NCBI RefSeq assembly: GCF_004341235.1
Contig: NZ_SLUP01000011.1
Location: forward strand, 56,265 to 120,264
DNA from: Mariniflexile fucanivorans
GTDB lineage: Bacteria > Bacteroidota > Bacteroidia > Flavobacteriales > Flavobacteriaceae
Direction of reading: 5' to 3'
Length of the DNA: 64,000 nt
A model generated the notes under the pieces. That model worked only from the letters and a program-made list of their open reading frames with translations, was not told the DNA's origin and made no database searches. Below, in pieces: positions 34,451 through 46,911 of this stretch. Positions within the stretch are counted from its first letter, which is position 1, and each line of letters begins with the position of its first letter. The position numbers were made by a program, and so were the translations under genes.

Positions 34451-37400
34451 TTACTCTACAACCAACATCAAAATATTTGGACCACTTTTACCAACCGTTT
34501 TCAATTCAATATAGTTAGCTCCAGCTTGTAAATTCTGTTCCGTTTCAATATGTGCCCATTTAGAATTCCAAGATCCCGTAGTTTTAAAATTTATAATTCC
34601 TACGCTTTTATTATTGATAAAAAGTTCCATAGGCCTTGTGTTTAAATCTTTAGAAGCATAACTGAATTTTAATTTAAAACGCCCTGCACTACCATCATTT
34701 TCCTGATACCAACTTACAGTGCCTTCTTTTCCTTTAAAATCGATATAACGTTGGTTTATATTAGAAATAACTTTAGCACCTTTAAAATCGGCATCTGCTG
34801 CCAGCATACCATTTGTATCTGCTTTTTTGGACATAGCATTTTCATTTGATCCCCAATACAATCCTAAACCTTCATCAAATTTCTCCTCCATCATTAATAC
34901 CATCTCCCCTTTTTTGACAACAATAGCCCTCACTGTTGTTCCTAAAACCACCTCAAAAGGCGTTTTATAAATTGGACTTTGTGAGGTGGGTTGTGTTCCG
35001 TCTATCGAATAATATATGGTGAACTGTTCCTGCTCATTAGTACCCATCAGATTTAAGGTTTTCACATCTATAGTAACTTTATTTGATGTTAACAATTGCT
35101 TTTCACCTAAAATGGATCCAGAAGTGATTGATACTTTTTTAGGATGCTCCGATAATATTAAAAAAGCCCTTGTTGCTCCCATAAAAGCCCTTTTTTCAGA
35201 AACACCTACATTCTTAGTGGTATCAACAGGGTCTCCATTTTCTAAGGAAAGTAATGTAGCATCGCCTTTAAGATGGTAATATATTTTATTTTCTCCGTAG
35301 GGGTAAAAAACACCTTTAGCATCTACTAAATTAGTAGTTACAATAGCTACTTTATCATTTACTACATGCGTGTGTTTATCTTCTAACTCCAACTGAATAG
35401 CAGCAGGTGTTTCCGCACTCATTTGTTTTGAAATGACAACCTCTTTACCGTCCACCAAACCTTTTACTATTAATTCTCCAGGTTCCCACGGCACCATCCA
35501 ATCGCATTGCATTTCGTCCCATTGTTTTCCTGGTTTGTCTTTTCCTAAAGAGCGACCATTTAAAAATAATTCGACTTCATCGCAATTTGAATATACCCAC
35601 ACAGGAATTTTTACGCCCTTTTCTAAAGTTGGGTGTGTCCAATGTGGTAAAATATGAGCCATGGGTTCTTTGGTCCATTGGCTTTGGTAAAAATAAAATA
35701 GGTCTTTTTTAAAACCCGCAACATCTAAAGCGCCGCCCATAAAAAGGCGGAAAGGCCAACCGCCATGTACATATCCTGCTTCGCCATAATAATCATAACC
35801 TGTCCATCGAAAATGACCACTAAACCATGGCAAATCACGCATTAATTCCCAATTTTTCCGCGCAGAAATACGCACCATGGCATTGTCATAAGAAGAATTA
35901 AAATGTTGTTTTCCGTTTTTCCATGTATCGGAGGAAGCCCATTCATAATTAAACACTTCTTTTTCAGTTAAATCTGGCAATTCAAAAGGTTGCTGCCCTT
36001 TGTTCGGATAGCCATCTCTAAACCATGTTTTGGTTCGATAATAGCCTCTTGTTTGCCAAGTATGTGGTGCTTCAGTTGAAACAAAAGGTTTTTCAGGTCT
36101 TTTCTCACTAAAAAAACCTGTTTTCTCACTACCCCCATTTACCCCAAAAACATCCATAAATTCTGAAGAACTATGCCCTGATGTAACCGGTTTTGTAGGA
36201 TCCAACTCATGACAAAGGGCTACCAATTCCTCTCCTATTTCTCCTCTGGTTTCGTTCCCAACACTATAAATAATTATGGATGGATGGTTTCTATTTCTTA
36301 ACAACCATTCGCTCATATCCTGTTTCCACCAAGCATCAAAAGCCTGTTTCCCGTAATCTTCTTTTGCTTTTTGGCTCCAACCATCAAATATTTCATCCAT
36401 GACCATAATCCCTAATTCATCACACAAATCATAAAACATGGGTGGTGCCGGATTGTGCGCAGTACGTATGGCATTTACTCCCATATCCTTTAACAAACCT
36501 AATTTCCATCGCAACAAAGGTTTTGTCCAAGCACCACCCAAAGGCCCGCCTTCATAATGCTCACTAACTCCTAGTAATTTTGTTACTTTTCCATTTAACC
36601 AAAAGCCTGTGTCGGTTTTCCAAGCTATAGAACGAATCCCTAAAGTAGATTCTACCTCATCGATAACTTTATTTTTAATCTTTAAACGACTTACAACCTT
36701 ATACAAATAAGGCGAATCTGGACTCCATAATTTAGGAGTTTCAACATTAAGTTCTGTGTTTAATTTAAGACTTGAATTTTTACCATTGATTTTCTGGGTT
36801 TCCTTTGAAACAATTGTTCCGTTAGCATCTATTATAAGCGTTTCTAAAACACATTTTAATTTTGAAATGTTTGAATTTTTAAGTGAAGTTTCTATATGAA
36901 CAATAGCCAAACCATCTGTAATTTTGGGCGTTGTAACATAAACACCATGCGTATCTATAAATTGTTGATTGGTAACCACCAAATGTACAGGTGCATAGAT
37001 TCCACACGGATGATACCATCGTGCTGAAGGTTCTTTTGAATTATCAACCCGTATCGAAATTGTATTTTTTCCAGAGGTTAAATATTTTGAAATGTCATAA
37101 CGAAATGAAATATAACCATAAGGCCGTTTGGCTAAATAATTTCCGTTTATCCAAACTTCACTATTCATATAAACGCCATCAAATTCAATCGTTACAAGTT
37201 TATTTTCCCAATTTTTAGAAACTTCAAATGTTTTCTGGTACCAACCAATGCCACCATCAAAATAGCCGCCGCTGGCACCTTGTGCACCATCTTCAGAAAT
37301 TCCTTTTTCGAACGCCCAATCGTGTGGAATTTGAATGGACTTCCATGTAGAAGTATCAAATTCAGGGTTTGAAAATTCAGGATTATCCTGAAGGGTAAAT

Positions 37401-37501
37401 TTCCAATCGGAATTAAAATCAATAATTTCTCTTTGGGAAAAAGCATCCGTTGAAAAAACAAAGAAAAAAAACAATAATGCAATTGGTAAACTAAATCTCA
37501 T
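34451..37501 (-). CDS. GH2 beta-galactosidase with C-terminal carbohydrate-binding domain
   Basis: A 1016-residue exported enzyme (signal peptide FFFFVFSTDAFSQ). The order is GH2 sugar-binding sandwich (residues ~25-190), Ig-like domain, catalytic barrel with YSVGNETRGE (acid/base near Glu416) and FVSTEAPH (nucleophile near Glu475), a linker with a chitobiase/FN3-like segment (QFTIYYSIDGTQPTSQSPIYKT), and a C-terminal CBM6/35-like beta-sandwich (residues ~890-1016: FKLKFSYASKDLNTRPMELFINN ... NYIELKTVG). The long C-terminal arrangement is typical of beta-galactosidases in porphyran and carrageenan loci. It is the last gene of the 43432-34451 unit, 45 bases after the sulfatase. Confidence 0.9.
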   Translation of the reverse strand: MRFSLPIALLFFFFVFSTDAFSQREIIDFNSDWKFTLQDNPEFSNPEFDTSTWKSIQIPHDWAFEKGISEDGAQGASGGYFDGGIGWYQKTFEVSKNWENKLVTIEFDGVYMNSEVWINGNYLAKRPYGYISFRYDISKYLTSGKNTISIRVDNSKEPSARWYHPCGIYAPVHLVVTNQQFIDTHGVYVTTPKITDGLAIVHIETSLKNSNISKLKCVLETLIIDANGTIVSKETQKINGKNSSLKLNTELNVETPKLWSPDSPYLYKVVSRLKIKNKVIDEVESTLGIRSIAWKTDTGFWLNGKVTKLLGVSEHYEGGPLGGAWTKPLLRWKLGLLKDMGVNAIRTAHNPAPPMFYDLCDELGIMVMDEIFDGWSQKAKEDYGKQAFDAWWKQDMSEWLLRNRNHPSIIIYSVGNETRGEIGEELVALCHELDPTKPVTSGHSSSEFMDVFGVNGGSEKTGFFSEKRPEKPFVSTEAPHTWQTRGYYRTKTWFRDGYPNKGQQPFELPDLTEKEVFNYEWASSDTWKNGKQHFNSSYDNAMVRISARKNWELMRDLPWFSGHFRWTGYDYYGEAGYVHGGWPFRLFMGGALDVAGFKKDLFYFYQSQWTKEPMAHILPHWTHPTLEKGVKIPVWVYSNCDEVELFLNGRSLGKDKPGKQWDEMQCDWMVPWEPGELIVKGLVDGKEVVISKQMSAETPAAIQLELEDKHTHVVNDKVAIVTTNLVDAKGVFYPYGENKIYYHLKGDATLLSLENGDPVDTTKNVGVSEKRAFMGATRAFLILSEHPKKVSITSGSILGEKQLLTSNKVTIDVKTLNLMGTNEQEQFTIYYSIDGTQPTSQSPIYKTPFEVVLGTTVRAIVVKKGEMVLMMEEKFDEGLGLYWGSNENAMSKKADTNGMLAADADFKGAKVISNINQRYIDFKGKEGTVSWYQENDGSAGRFKLKFSYASKDLNTRPMELFINNKSVGIINFKTTGSWNSKWAHIETEQNLQAGANYIELKTVGKSGPNILMLVVE

Positions 37502-37546
37502 TTGTAACTCTTTTCTAAAAAATTTGAGAAAAACTTTTTTGTGAAA

Positions 37547-39076
37547 TTAATGCTCAGATTTATCAACATCTTTCAAATCCACTCCTTTAAAATATTTATC
37601 TAAAGTGTACTTAGGCTGTTTATCATCAGGTTTCTGTTTAAGCTTTTTATAATCATACTCCAGAGGCAAAATAGTTGATGGATTTAGGTTTGCTGTATCA
37701 TCTGTAGATGCATGCCAAGTTTCAATTAACCCCATCATTTCACTTACTTTAGATTTATACTCGCTTAATTCTGAGAGATTATGAATCTCCAGCGGGTCAT
37801 TCTTTAGATTAAATAACTGGGTGTAATTCCTTTCTGGATATCGGATTAGTTTCCACTCATCGGTTCTTACTGCTCTGGCTGTATGTCTGTATGAAGTATA
37901 AAGCGATTCTCTAATTTTGGTTTCTTTCCCTTTGATGACGGAAGCGAAGTTTGTTCCATCGATATTGGTTGGTTCAGGTAAATTACATAAATCTGCCAAA
38001 CTTGGATAAACATCAAACAAATATACCAAAGCATCTTTTATTTGGTTTTTAGGAATCCCAGGACCACTAATTATTAACGGTACTTTCATACTATGCTCAT
38101 AAAGATCTTGTTTCCCTAATAAGCCATGACTACCAATAGCCAAACCATTATCTGCCGCATAAACAATAATGGTGTTTTCATACAATCCTTGTTTTTTTAG
38201 GGTATTAATTACATCACCAATACGATTGTCCATATGACTAATTAATGCATAATAATCAGCCAAAGAAGCCTGTATTAATTCTGGGGTTCGTGGCCATGGA
38301 CCAAGCATTTCGTCTCTTATGGTTAAATTATCAAACTGAAAAGGATGCAATGCTTTAAAGTTCCCTGGAACAGGAATGGATTCATCTGGATACATGCCTA
38401 TATAATCTTCTCTTGGAGAACGTGGATCGTGAGGCGCGGTAAAAGCGATGTAACAGAAAAACGGATTCTCTTGTTTTCCTATGGCATAGCCGTTTAAATA
38501 GTTTATGGCTGCATCTGCAAACAAATCGGTAGAATAGCCTTTATTAATGGGTTCACTTAATTTGCCATCTTTTCCCAACTTTCGCATTGGAGTACTATAG
38601 TGGTCGGCCATACCACCTATAAAAACATTGTCTCCATGTTGAAAACTAGCCTCAAAACTTGCTGCTTTATTGTGCCATTTTCCAGTTCCGAAGGTTTCAT
38701 AACCATTTTCAGCAAAATGCATGGGCATGGTTATTACGCCATCTAATTTATCGTAAACATGAAAAAGACTTTTCCCACTCATGAGCATCGCTCTGCTGGG
38801 AGCACAAATAGCACCATGGTGCCCTCCCATGACATAACTGTTGGTAAATTGAACCCCATTTTGAGCTAATTGATCAATATTTGGGGTTTGTATATAGGTA
38901 TTACCTGAGCAACCTAAAGCATCGGCTCTTTGGTCGTCTGCAAAAATAAACAATACATTAGGTTTGTTTTTTTGGGCATTGGAATTAATAGAAATAATTC
39001 CAACAATAAGCAAACTAACAATTAAGAGACCTTTTTTTTTCATTCTAATCTTCATGAATTTAACAGATTTTCCCAT
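37547..39076 (-). CDS. S1-family sulfatase, exported
   Basis: A 509-residue sulfatase. The first Met gives MGKSVKFMKIR before a signal peptide; Met12 (MKKKGLLIVSLLIVGIISINSNAQ) is a more natural start and removes most of the 25-base overlap with the upstream GH29 gene, so I treat the true start as uncertain. The formylglycine motif CAPSRAMLMSG has Cys91. The metal site is IFADDQRADALG, and GKWHNKAASFEASFQHGDNV distinguishes it from the other three sulfatases here, in the direction of the choline-sulfatase-like subgroup. No lipobox, so it is probably periplasmic. Confidence 0.92.
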   Translation of the reverse strand: MGKSVKFMKIRMKKKGLLIVSLLIVGIISINSNAQKNKPNVLFIFADDQRADALGCSGNTYIQTPNIDQLAQNGVQFTNSYVMGGHHGAICAPSRAMLMSGKSLFHVYDKLDGVITMPMHFAENGYETFGTGKWHNKAASFEASFQHGDNVFIGGMADHYSTPMRKLGKDGKLSEPINKGYSTDLFADAAINYLNGYAIGKQENPFFCYIAFTAPHDPRSPREDYIGMYPDESIPVPGNFKALHPFQFDNLTIRDEMLGPWPRTPELIQASLADYYALISHMDNRIGDVINTLKKQGLYENTIIVYAADNGLAIGSHGLLGKQDLYEHSMKVPLIISGPGIPKNQIKDALVYLFDVYPSLADLCNLPEPTNIDGTNFASVIKGKETKIRESLYTSYRHTARAVRTDEWKLIRYPERNYTQLFNLKNDPLEIHNLSELSEYKSKVSEMMGLIETWHASTDDTANLNPSTILPLEYDYKKLKQKPDDKQPKYTLDKYFKGVDLKDVDKSEH

Positions 39077-40194
39077 CCTCTAGACTTAATTTCTTTTCCA
39101 ACTTCACGCAGTACTTTAACATCTTCAGGGTGCATTTCTCCCGATGGAAGTGGCCCCGTATTTAACAACAAATTTGCAGGATAGCTATTCGCTTTCTTCA
39201 ACATGGCAATGACCTCATCTTTGGTTTTATGATTCCCATCTTCTGTTTTGGTGTAGCCCCAACCTTTACGTTGTAAGTGATCGCAAATTTCTAACGGTGT
39301 TTTTATCTTTTCATCAGAATCGTATTTTCGCTCTGGAGCTAAAAAATCTTCTGTTCCTAACATTCCTTGTTTGTATGATACCAAAACTTGTGGCTGCTTG
39401 GAGTGAATTAAATCATACAATTCTTGACATTTAAAAAGGGAACGGTCTCCTGAAGCTGGTGTTGAAAATCCATCCAACCAAATACCCGCAACATCTTTAT
39501 AATTGGTTAATAATTCATCGACTTGATTGGTCATAAATTCTAAATACCTATTTAAATCATGCGCTTCACCATAATTGTAAAAAGGCTCTTGTGTTTCAAA
39601 TTTTGGTCTGGCAGCACCACCCCACTCATCATTATTTGGCGCATCTGGATGACGCCAATCCCTGCCATGAGAATAATACAAAAATAGAGCAATTCCTTTT
39701 TTATTGCATTGTTCCGAAAGTTCTGCTACCAAATCTCTTTTTGCTGGAGAATTCACACTGTTAAAATCGGTATATTTGGTATCCCACAAACAAAAACTAT
39801 CATGGTGGCGGGTGGTTAAGTTAATGTATTTCATGCCTGCTTCTAAAGCTAAATCGGTAATAAAATCGGCATCAAACTTATCTGCTGTAAACTGATCTTT
39901 AAGTTTAGCATATTCTGCAACATGGATTTTTTCATTGTACTGTACCCATTCATGCCTTCCTAATATAGAATATAAGCCATAGTGAATAAACATCCCATAT
40001 TTAGCGTCTTTAAACCATTTAATTGCAGCTTCACGTGGATTTTTGGCATATAATTCTTTATAATCTGACAAATACGATGGTATTTGATTATTATCTCCCG
40101 AAATACTTAATGGGTAAGCCGACTTGCAACTAGCCAACAACATGGTACCTGCACCAGCAAGAAACGATAATTCAATAAAACTTCTTCTTTTCAT
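39052..40194 (-). CDS. GH29 alpha-L-fucosidase-like enzyme (possibly alpha-L-galactosidase), Tat-type lipoprotein signal
   Basis: A 380-residue enzyme. The start MKRRSFIELSFLAGAGTMLLASCKS has a twin-arginine-like KRRSFI and a lipobox ending at Cys. GH29 features are WFKDAKYGMFIHYGLYS, LTTRHHDSFCLWDTKYTDFNS and GIWLDGFS with the nucleophile Asp near residue 240, and the protein ends soon after the barrel (TPLEICDHLQRKGWGYT ... LLLNTGPLPSGEM). GH29 classically removes alpha-L-fucose. Since porphyran contains L-galactose, which differs only at C6, an alpha-L-galactosidase role is a serious alternative in this setting. It lies 40 bases after the LacZ-like gene, in the same operon. Confidence 0.82.
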   Translation of the reverse strand: MKRRSFIELSFLAGAGTMLLASCKSAYPLSISGDNNQIPSYLSDYKELYAKNPREAAIKWFKDAKYGMFIHYGLYSILGRHEWVQYNEKIHVAEYAKLKDQFTADKFDADFITDLALEAGMKYINLTTRHHDSFCLWDTKYTDFNSVNSPAKRDLVAELSEQCNKKGIALFLYYSHGRDWRHPDAPNNDEWGGAARPKFETQEPFYNYGEAHDLNRYLEFMTNQVDELLTNYKDVAGIWLDGFSTPASGDRSLFKCQELYDLIHSKQPQVLVSYKQGMLGTEDFLAPERKYDSDEKIKTPLEICDHLQRKGWGYTKTEDGNHKTKDEVIAMLKKANSYPANLLLNTGPLPSGEMHPEDVKVLREVGKEIKSRGWENLLNS

Positions 40195-40234
40195 ATATAT
40201 TTTTTTTAATGCTAAACATATTTATTTTATACAA

Positions 40235-43435
<3,201 letters not shown>

Positions 43436-43548
43436 TTATTAATTTTAATTATTAAGGTTAAAACGAATAGGTTTATGAAATTTCCTTTTCAAACTAAATT
43501 TATTTTAAAAATAAATTGAATAGAAGTGAAAAACAATAATCCTGAAGC

Positions 43549-43604
43549 CAAATTTAAACTAAATTAAAAATCGAGGTTTATCATAAATGGGGTAAAAATG
43601 TTGC
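43549..43604 (-). promoter_or_regulatory. HTCS-type operator and -7 box, copy 3 (GH2-GH29-sulfatase-GH2 unit)
   Basis: Read leftward: GCAACATT (43604-43597), exactly 40 bases, then TAAATTTG (43556-43549). TGATAAAC occupies the second half-site position 21 bases from the core start. The flank TTTACCCC after the core is nearly repeated in copy 4 (AATACCCC) and on the regulator side (TTTACTCC). Confidence 0.72.
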
Positions 43605-43712
43605 AATACGCTTAGAAAGCCACAAGACAACTCTCAATATGGCGAAATATATGAAATGAACCTAATGTTAACTTCTTATATAAATTTCCTAAAGATTTTT
43701 TTTTGAATTAAC

Positions 43713-45158
43713 TTACTCTTTTATAGATAGTTTTTTCATCATTTGAGGATTACTATAAAGCACCTCTTTATTTTCCATCAATCTTTGATGAATATGATAG
43801 GTAACATCCATCCAGTCCCTCTCTTCAACCCAAAGCGGTTTCATTAATTGCGTTTCCCATACTTCAAGCTCATTGATGGCGCTACTAAAACTTGCATTTT
43901 CTTTTTTGGATAAATCCATCGTTTCTCCTAAATCATTTTCAAGATTATAGAAAGTATAGCCATAATTTTCCAATCGAATTAATTTATATGGCCCAATTCT
44001 GGCTCCAGATTCTTCTAACTTTCTCCAAAACAGTTTATCATGAGGATTTCCCGTTTCTTCTCCTTTTAAATAGGGTAATAAATTGACGCCATCTAAAATT
44101 AAATCATCCTCTTTTTCGATTTGAGCCGCTGCGATAGAGGTTGTAAAAATATCCAACGACGAACTTAAGCCAGCAAAGGTTTGACCCGATTTAATTGCCG
44201 ACGGCCAACTTACAACAAATGGCACTCTATGCCCTCCTTCAAACTTATTACCTTTCCATCCTTTTAATAAACCACCACTAGAACTATTATTTGCAGCCCC
44301 ACCATTGTCACTTAAAAAGTAAATAAGGGTATTTTCCTCTAATTTTAATGCTTTTAACTTAGCCTGAAGTTTTCCAATGTTTTCATCCAACGACCAGGTC
44401 ATGGCGGCTAGTTCTTGTCTGGGATGATTTTTATATTTATCTAAATGTTCTTTTTTAGCTTCCATTGGGGTATGTACTGCATTGAATGATAAATACATAA
44501 AAAAGGGAGTATCTTTATTTTCTTCAATATATTTAACGGACTGATCTCCCAAAACATCAGTCAAATAACCATCAAACACAACGCGCTCCCCATTGTGCTG
44601 CAACATTTGTCCGCTTCTTGGGTTTTTAATTGGAAAATACGATCTGCTTCCTACTTGGAAACCGTAAAATTCATCAAAACCTCTTTGATTAGGATGATCA
44701 GACTTATTATTTCCTAAATGCCATTTGCCTAAAGCGATGGTTTTGTATCCATTTTTTTTAAAAACATCAGCCATGGTTACAACCTCATCTGATAGCCCTA
44801 TATCTCCGGCTAGACCAGTATTTTCATTACCCGTACCATTCGCCTCAAAACCAAAACGCTGCTGGTATTTTCCTGTAATTAAGCCCGCTCTTGAAGGTGC
44901 GCAAACTGTGGCGGTTACATGAGCATCGGTTAAGACCACACCACTTTTAGCCAGTCTATCAATATTAGGTGTTTCCAAATCTTTGCATCCCATAAAACCA
45001 AAATCGGCATAACCTGCATCATCAATTAAGATGATAATTATATTGGGGCAGTTTTTGTTTGCATTTTTAGTAATAACCAATTCATCTTTAGTTTTCCCAG
45101 TACCACAGGATACAGCGACAAAAAATAATAATATTTTAAAACAGAATCCTATTTTCAT
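43713..45158 (-). CDS. S1-family sulfatase, lipoprotein
   Basis: A 481-residue sulfatase. The lipobox is VAVSCG (Cys18), the metal site LIDDAGYADFG, and the formylglycine motif CAPSRAGLITG has Cys86. It also has GKWHLGNNKS and SDNGGAANNSSSGGLLKGWKG. The pattern is close to arylsulfatase A-like enzymes of marine polysaccharide loci. It forms its own transcription unit, with a long leader: the operator and -7 box lie at 45354-45409, about 200 bases upstream. The intergenic region downstream (43433-43712) carries the promoter of the next unit and no gene. Confidence 0.93.
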   Translation of the reverse strand: MKIGFCFKILLFFVAVSCGTGKTKDELVITKNANKNCPNIIIILIDDAGYADFGFMGCKDLETPNIDRLAKSGVVLTDAHVTATVCAPSRAGLITGKYQQRFGFEANGTGNENTGLAGDIGLSDEVVTMADVFKKNGYKTIALGKWHLGNNKSDHPNQRGFDEFYGFQVGSRSYFPIKNPRSGQMLQHNGERVVFDGYLTDVLGDQSVKYIEENKDTPFFMYLSFNAVHTPMEAKKEHLDKYKNHPRQELAAMTWSLDENIGKLQAKLKALKLEENTLIYFLSDNGGAANNSSSGGLLKGWKGNKFEGGHRVPFVVSWPSAIKSGQTFAGLSSSLDIFTTSIAAAQIEKEDDLILDGVNLLPYLKGEETGNPHDKLFWRKLEESGARIGPYKLIRLENYGYTFYNLENDLGETMDLSKKENASFSSAINELEVWETQLMKPLWVEERDWMDVTYHIHQRLMENKEVLYSNPQMMKKLSIKE

Positions 45159-45353
45159 ATTAGTGTTTATTCATAGATATTTAATAAGGTATATTGTTTG
45201 ACCGATAGCTTTTTGAGCAGTAGGAACCATTAAAATTGCTTTGAGAATGTATTATCGCGTTCAATAAATTATATATTTTTAAACGATCCTCAAAATCCAC
45301 CAAATCTTACTTTGTCATTAAAAGCGTAATATTAAAAAACAATAACTAGACTT

Positions 45354-45409
45354 CGAAATTAAACTATCATAACCTATTTCAAATATCATAATAGGGGTAT
45401 TAATGTTGC
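45354..45409 (-). promoter_or_regulatory. HTCS-type operator and near-consensus -7 box, copy 4 (sulfatase unit)
   Basis: Read leftward: GCAACATT (45409-45402), exactly 40 bases, then TAATTTCG (45361-45354), one mismatch from TAnnTTTG. TGATATTT is at the second half-site position. The flank AATACCCCTATTATGATA resembles copy 3. Confidence 0.62.
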
Positions 45410-46116
45410 GCAAGTAAGTTGATATTCAATTATTATACTTTCCGTATTCTCAAAAAAAAGCTGTTTTGTGTTTAGGTAATCTGGATGCATTTTTTTTCGA
45501 CTATTTTAGAATAAAAGGGATGCATTTTAATAGCTTGTGCAAATAAAAACAAGAAAAATTCTATAACTATCTCTACTTAAACAGGCAGATTTTTTGAATT
45601 CACTAAAAAATTTTCAAATGTCCCAAAGTATCTGATTTTCTACGTTTTTCTCTATTTAGATTAATAACCTTTATGTCTAATTAAGTTTCAACATAACCCT
45701 ATAGATCTTGTCTCAATAACTCAAGATGTTTTTAAGAACAGCATTGATTTCTTGAGAACATAAAAATTTAGCTTTATGCGTCGTCGATTTGAGCACGAGC
45801 CATCTGCGAATGTGATTTGTAGGGTACTTAAATCTGCACGTTTGCCATCTATGGTATTTCTCGCATTAATAGGGAATGTTCCAACTTTTTTTAAGAATGT
45901 TTTTCTTAGACAAAAATGGGTTTTGAAAGTTTTTAGGAATGTCATTACTTTCGTTTTTTATGGATAAATCATTTAAACCAAAAACCAAGTCGGCTAAAAG
46001 ATGAAATAAAATACTAATGTATAAATTTTGGGAAATATTTCCATAAATACAAGACTCATAATAGGACACCTTAATATATACTCTTGAATGGAACCAAACA
46101 AAATGCCTAAAAACAA
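45410..46116. other. gene-free AT-rich stretch
   Basis: No convincing gene. Short open frames exist at 45721-45945 (minus) and 45776-45967 (plus) over the same bases; neither shows a recognisable domain. The higher GC around 45775-45860 hints at a decayed coding remnant that I cannot name. Confidence 0.4.
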
Positions 46117-46150
46117 AAAACACTGATAATCATACAATTAACAGTGTTTT
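46117..46150. terminator. hairpin beside the tRNA-Pro remnant
   Basis: AAAACACTG (46117-46125) and CAGTGTTTT (46142-46150) form a perfect 9-bp stem with a 16-base loop, flanked by an A-run and ending in T's, so it could act in either direction. It lies 23 bases from the tRNA-like fragment and may be the original terminator of a tRNA transcript. Confidence 0.45.
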
Positions 46151-46172
46151 GATACTTCCTATTACTAGGTTC

Positions 46173-46187
46173 GTCGGGGTGGCAGGA
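46173..46187 (-). other. tRNA-Pro 3'-end fragment (possible att site)
   Basis: Read on the minus strand, TCCTGCCACCCCGAC matches the last 15 bases (3' T-arm strand and acceptor strand) that I recall for Bacteroidota tRNA-Pro, which begins CGGGGTG and ends CCACCCCGAC. The rest of the tRNA is absent: the sequence beyond the match (GACTTCC side) is unrelated. Integrative elements that enter the 3' end of tRNA genes leave just such a short copy. Confidence 0.5.
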
Positions 46188-46780
46188 AGTCTGTTATACC
46201 CGATAATAAACTATATATCAATCATTTATAAACTTCAAAACCAGACTGTTAGCCGATTTGTTGACGATACTATAAATGAACTTAAAATAAGATGCTTTAC
46301 TTTCTGATATTATAAAAATAGGATTTATTTAGCACCAAAACAAAAAAAATCACTGGAAATTAAATATCATATCAGAACACTGATTTTCTCTTCATTTGCC
46401 TTTCGATGACATTTTCCATTTAGTTATATCAATCAAAAACACCTCAGGACAATGCTAAATTTTCAGATATAAAAGTCAGTGACCGATAAAAGTTCTAAAA
46501 AAAACTTTTGAGCAGCAAGCAACAACTAAAAATTAGCTTCTTAAAGCCAAATATTACACCTTTAAATAAACCCTACATAGTAGTCCATATTTTGGTCAAC
46601 CTCGTTTTTGTTTTGCATAAATGCATGTAATAAAATTTGCATTGAATTGATATATTGATGATTTCTTAATTTTTAAATAAAATTTCAAATAGATTTTTAA
46701 AAAAATAAAAAAAATGTTTTCTTTTTTAAGTTTTGATATGTTTATTCCTGTTTTGATATATTTATCTTTAGATACCAGCG

Positions 46781-46857
46781 CTTGTCCACTTCTTGTCTAC
46801 TACTTATCCATTGCTTGTCTCTAATAGGGACACTAGTCGAACAGAACTTGTCCTAGT
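46781..46857 (+). repeat. 11-bp tandem repeats (iteron-like)
   Basis: Four directly adjoining 11-base units: CTTGTCCACTT (46781-46791), CTTGTCTACTA (46792-46802), CTTATCCATTG (46803-46813) and CTTGTCTCTAA (46814-46824). A fifth, CTTGTCCTAGT, is at 46847-46857. The shared part is CTTRTCY. A period of about one helical turn places all units on one DNA face, as in iterons or transfer-origin binding sites. They lie 55 bases beyond the end of the mobilisation gene. Confidence 0.65.
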
Positions 46858-46911
46858 TTTGGCGTAGTAAATTTTAATATTTTTTGCATTGTTATACTGC
46901 AAATTGACATG

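Noticed and set aside
34451..37501. Beta-glucuronidase rather than beta-galactosidase
   Set aside because: GH2 includes both; the CBM-like tail, length and galactan context favour beta-galactosidase, though activity is not proven.
45721..45967. Overlapping short open frames on both strands
   Set aside because: No recognisable domain, no promoter or terminator support; likely chance frames in a decayed segment.
46781..46857. CRISPR array
   Set aside because: Units are 11 bases and adjoin without spacers; no cas genes are present.
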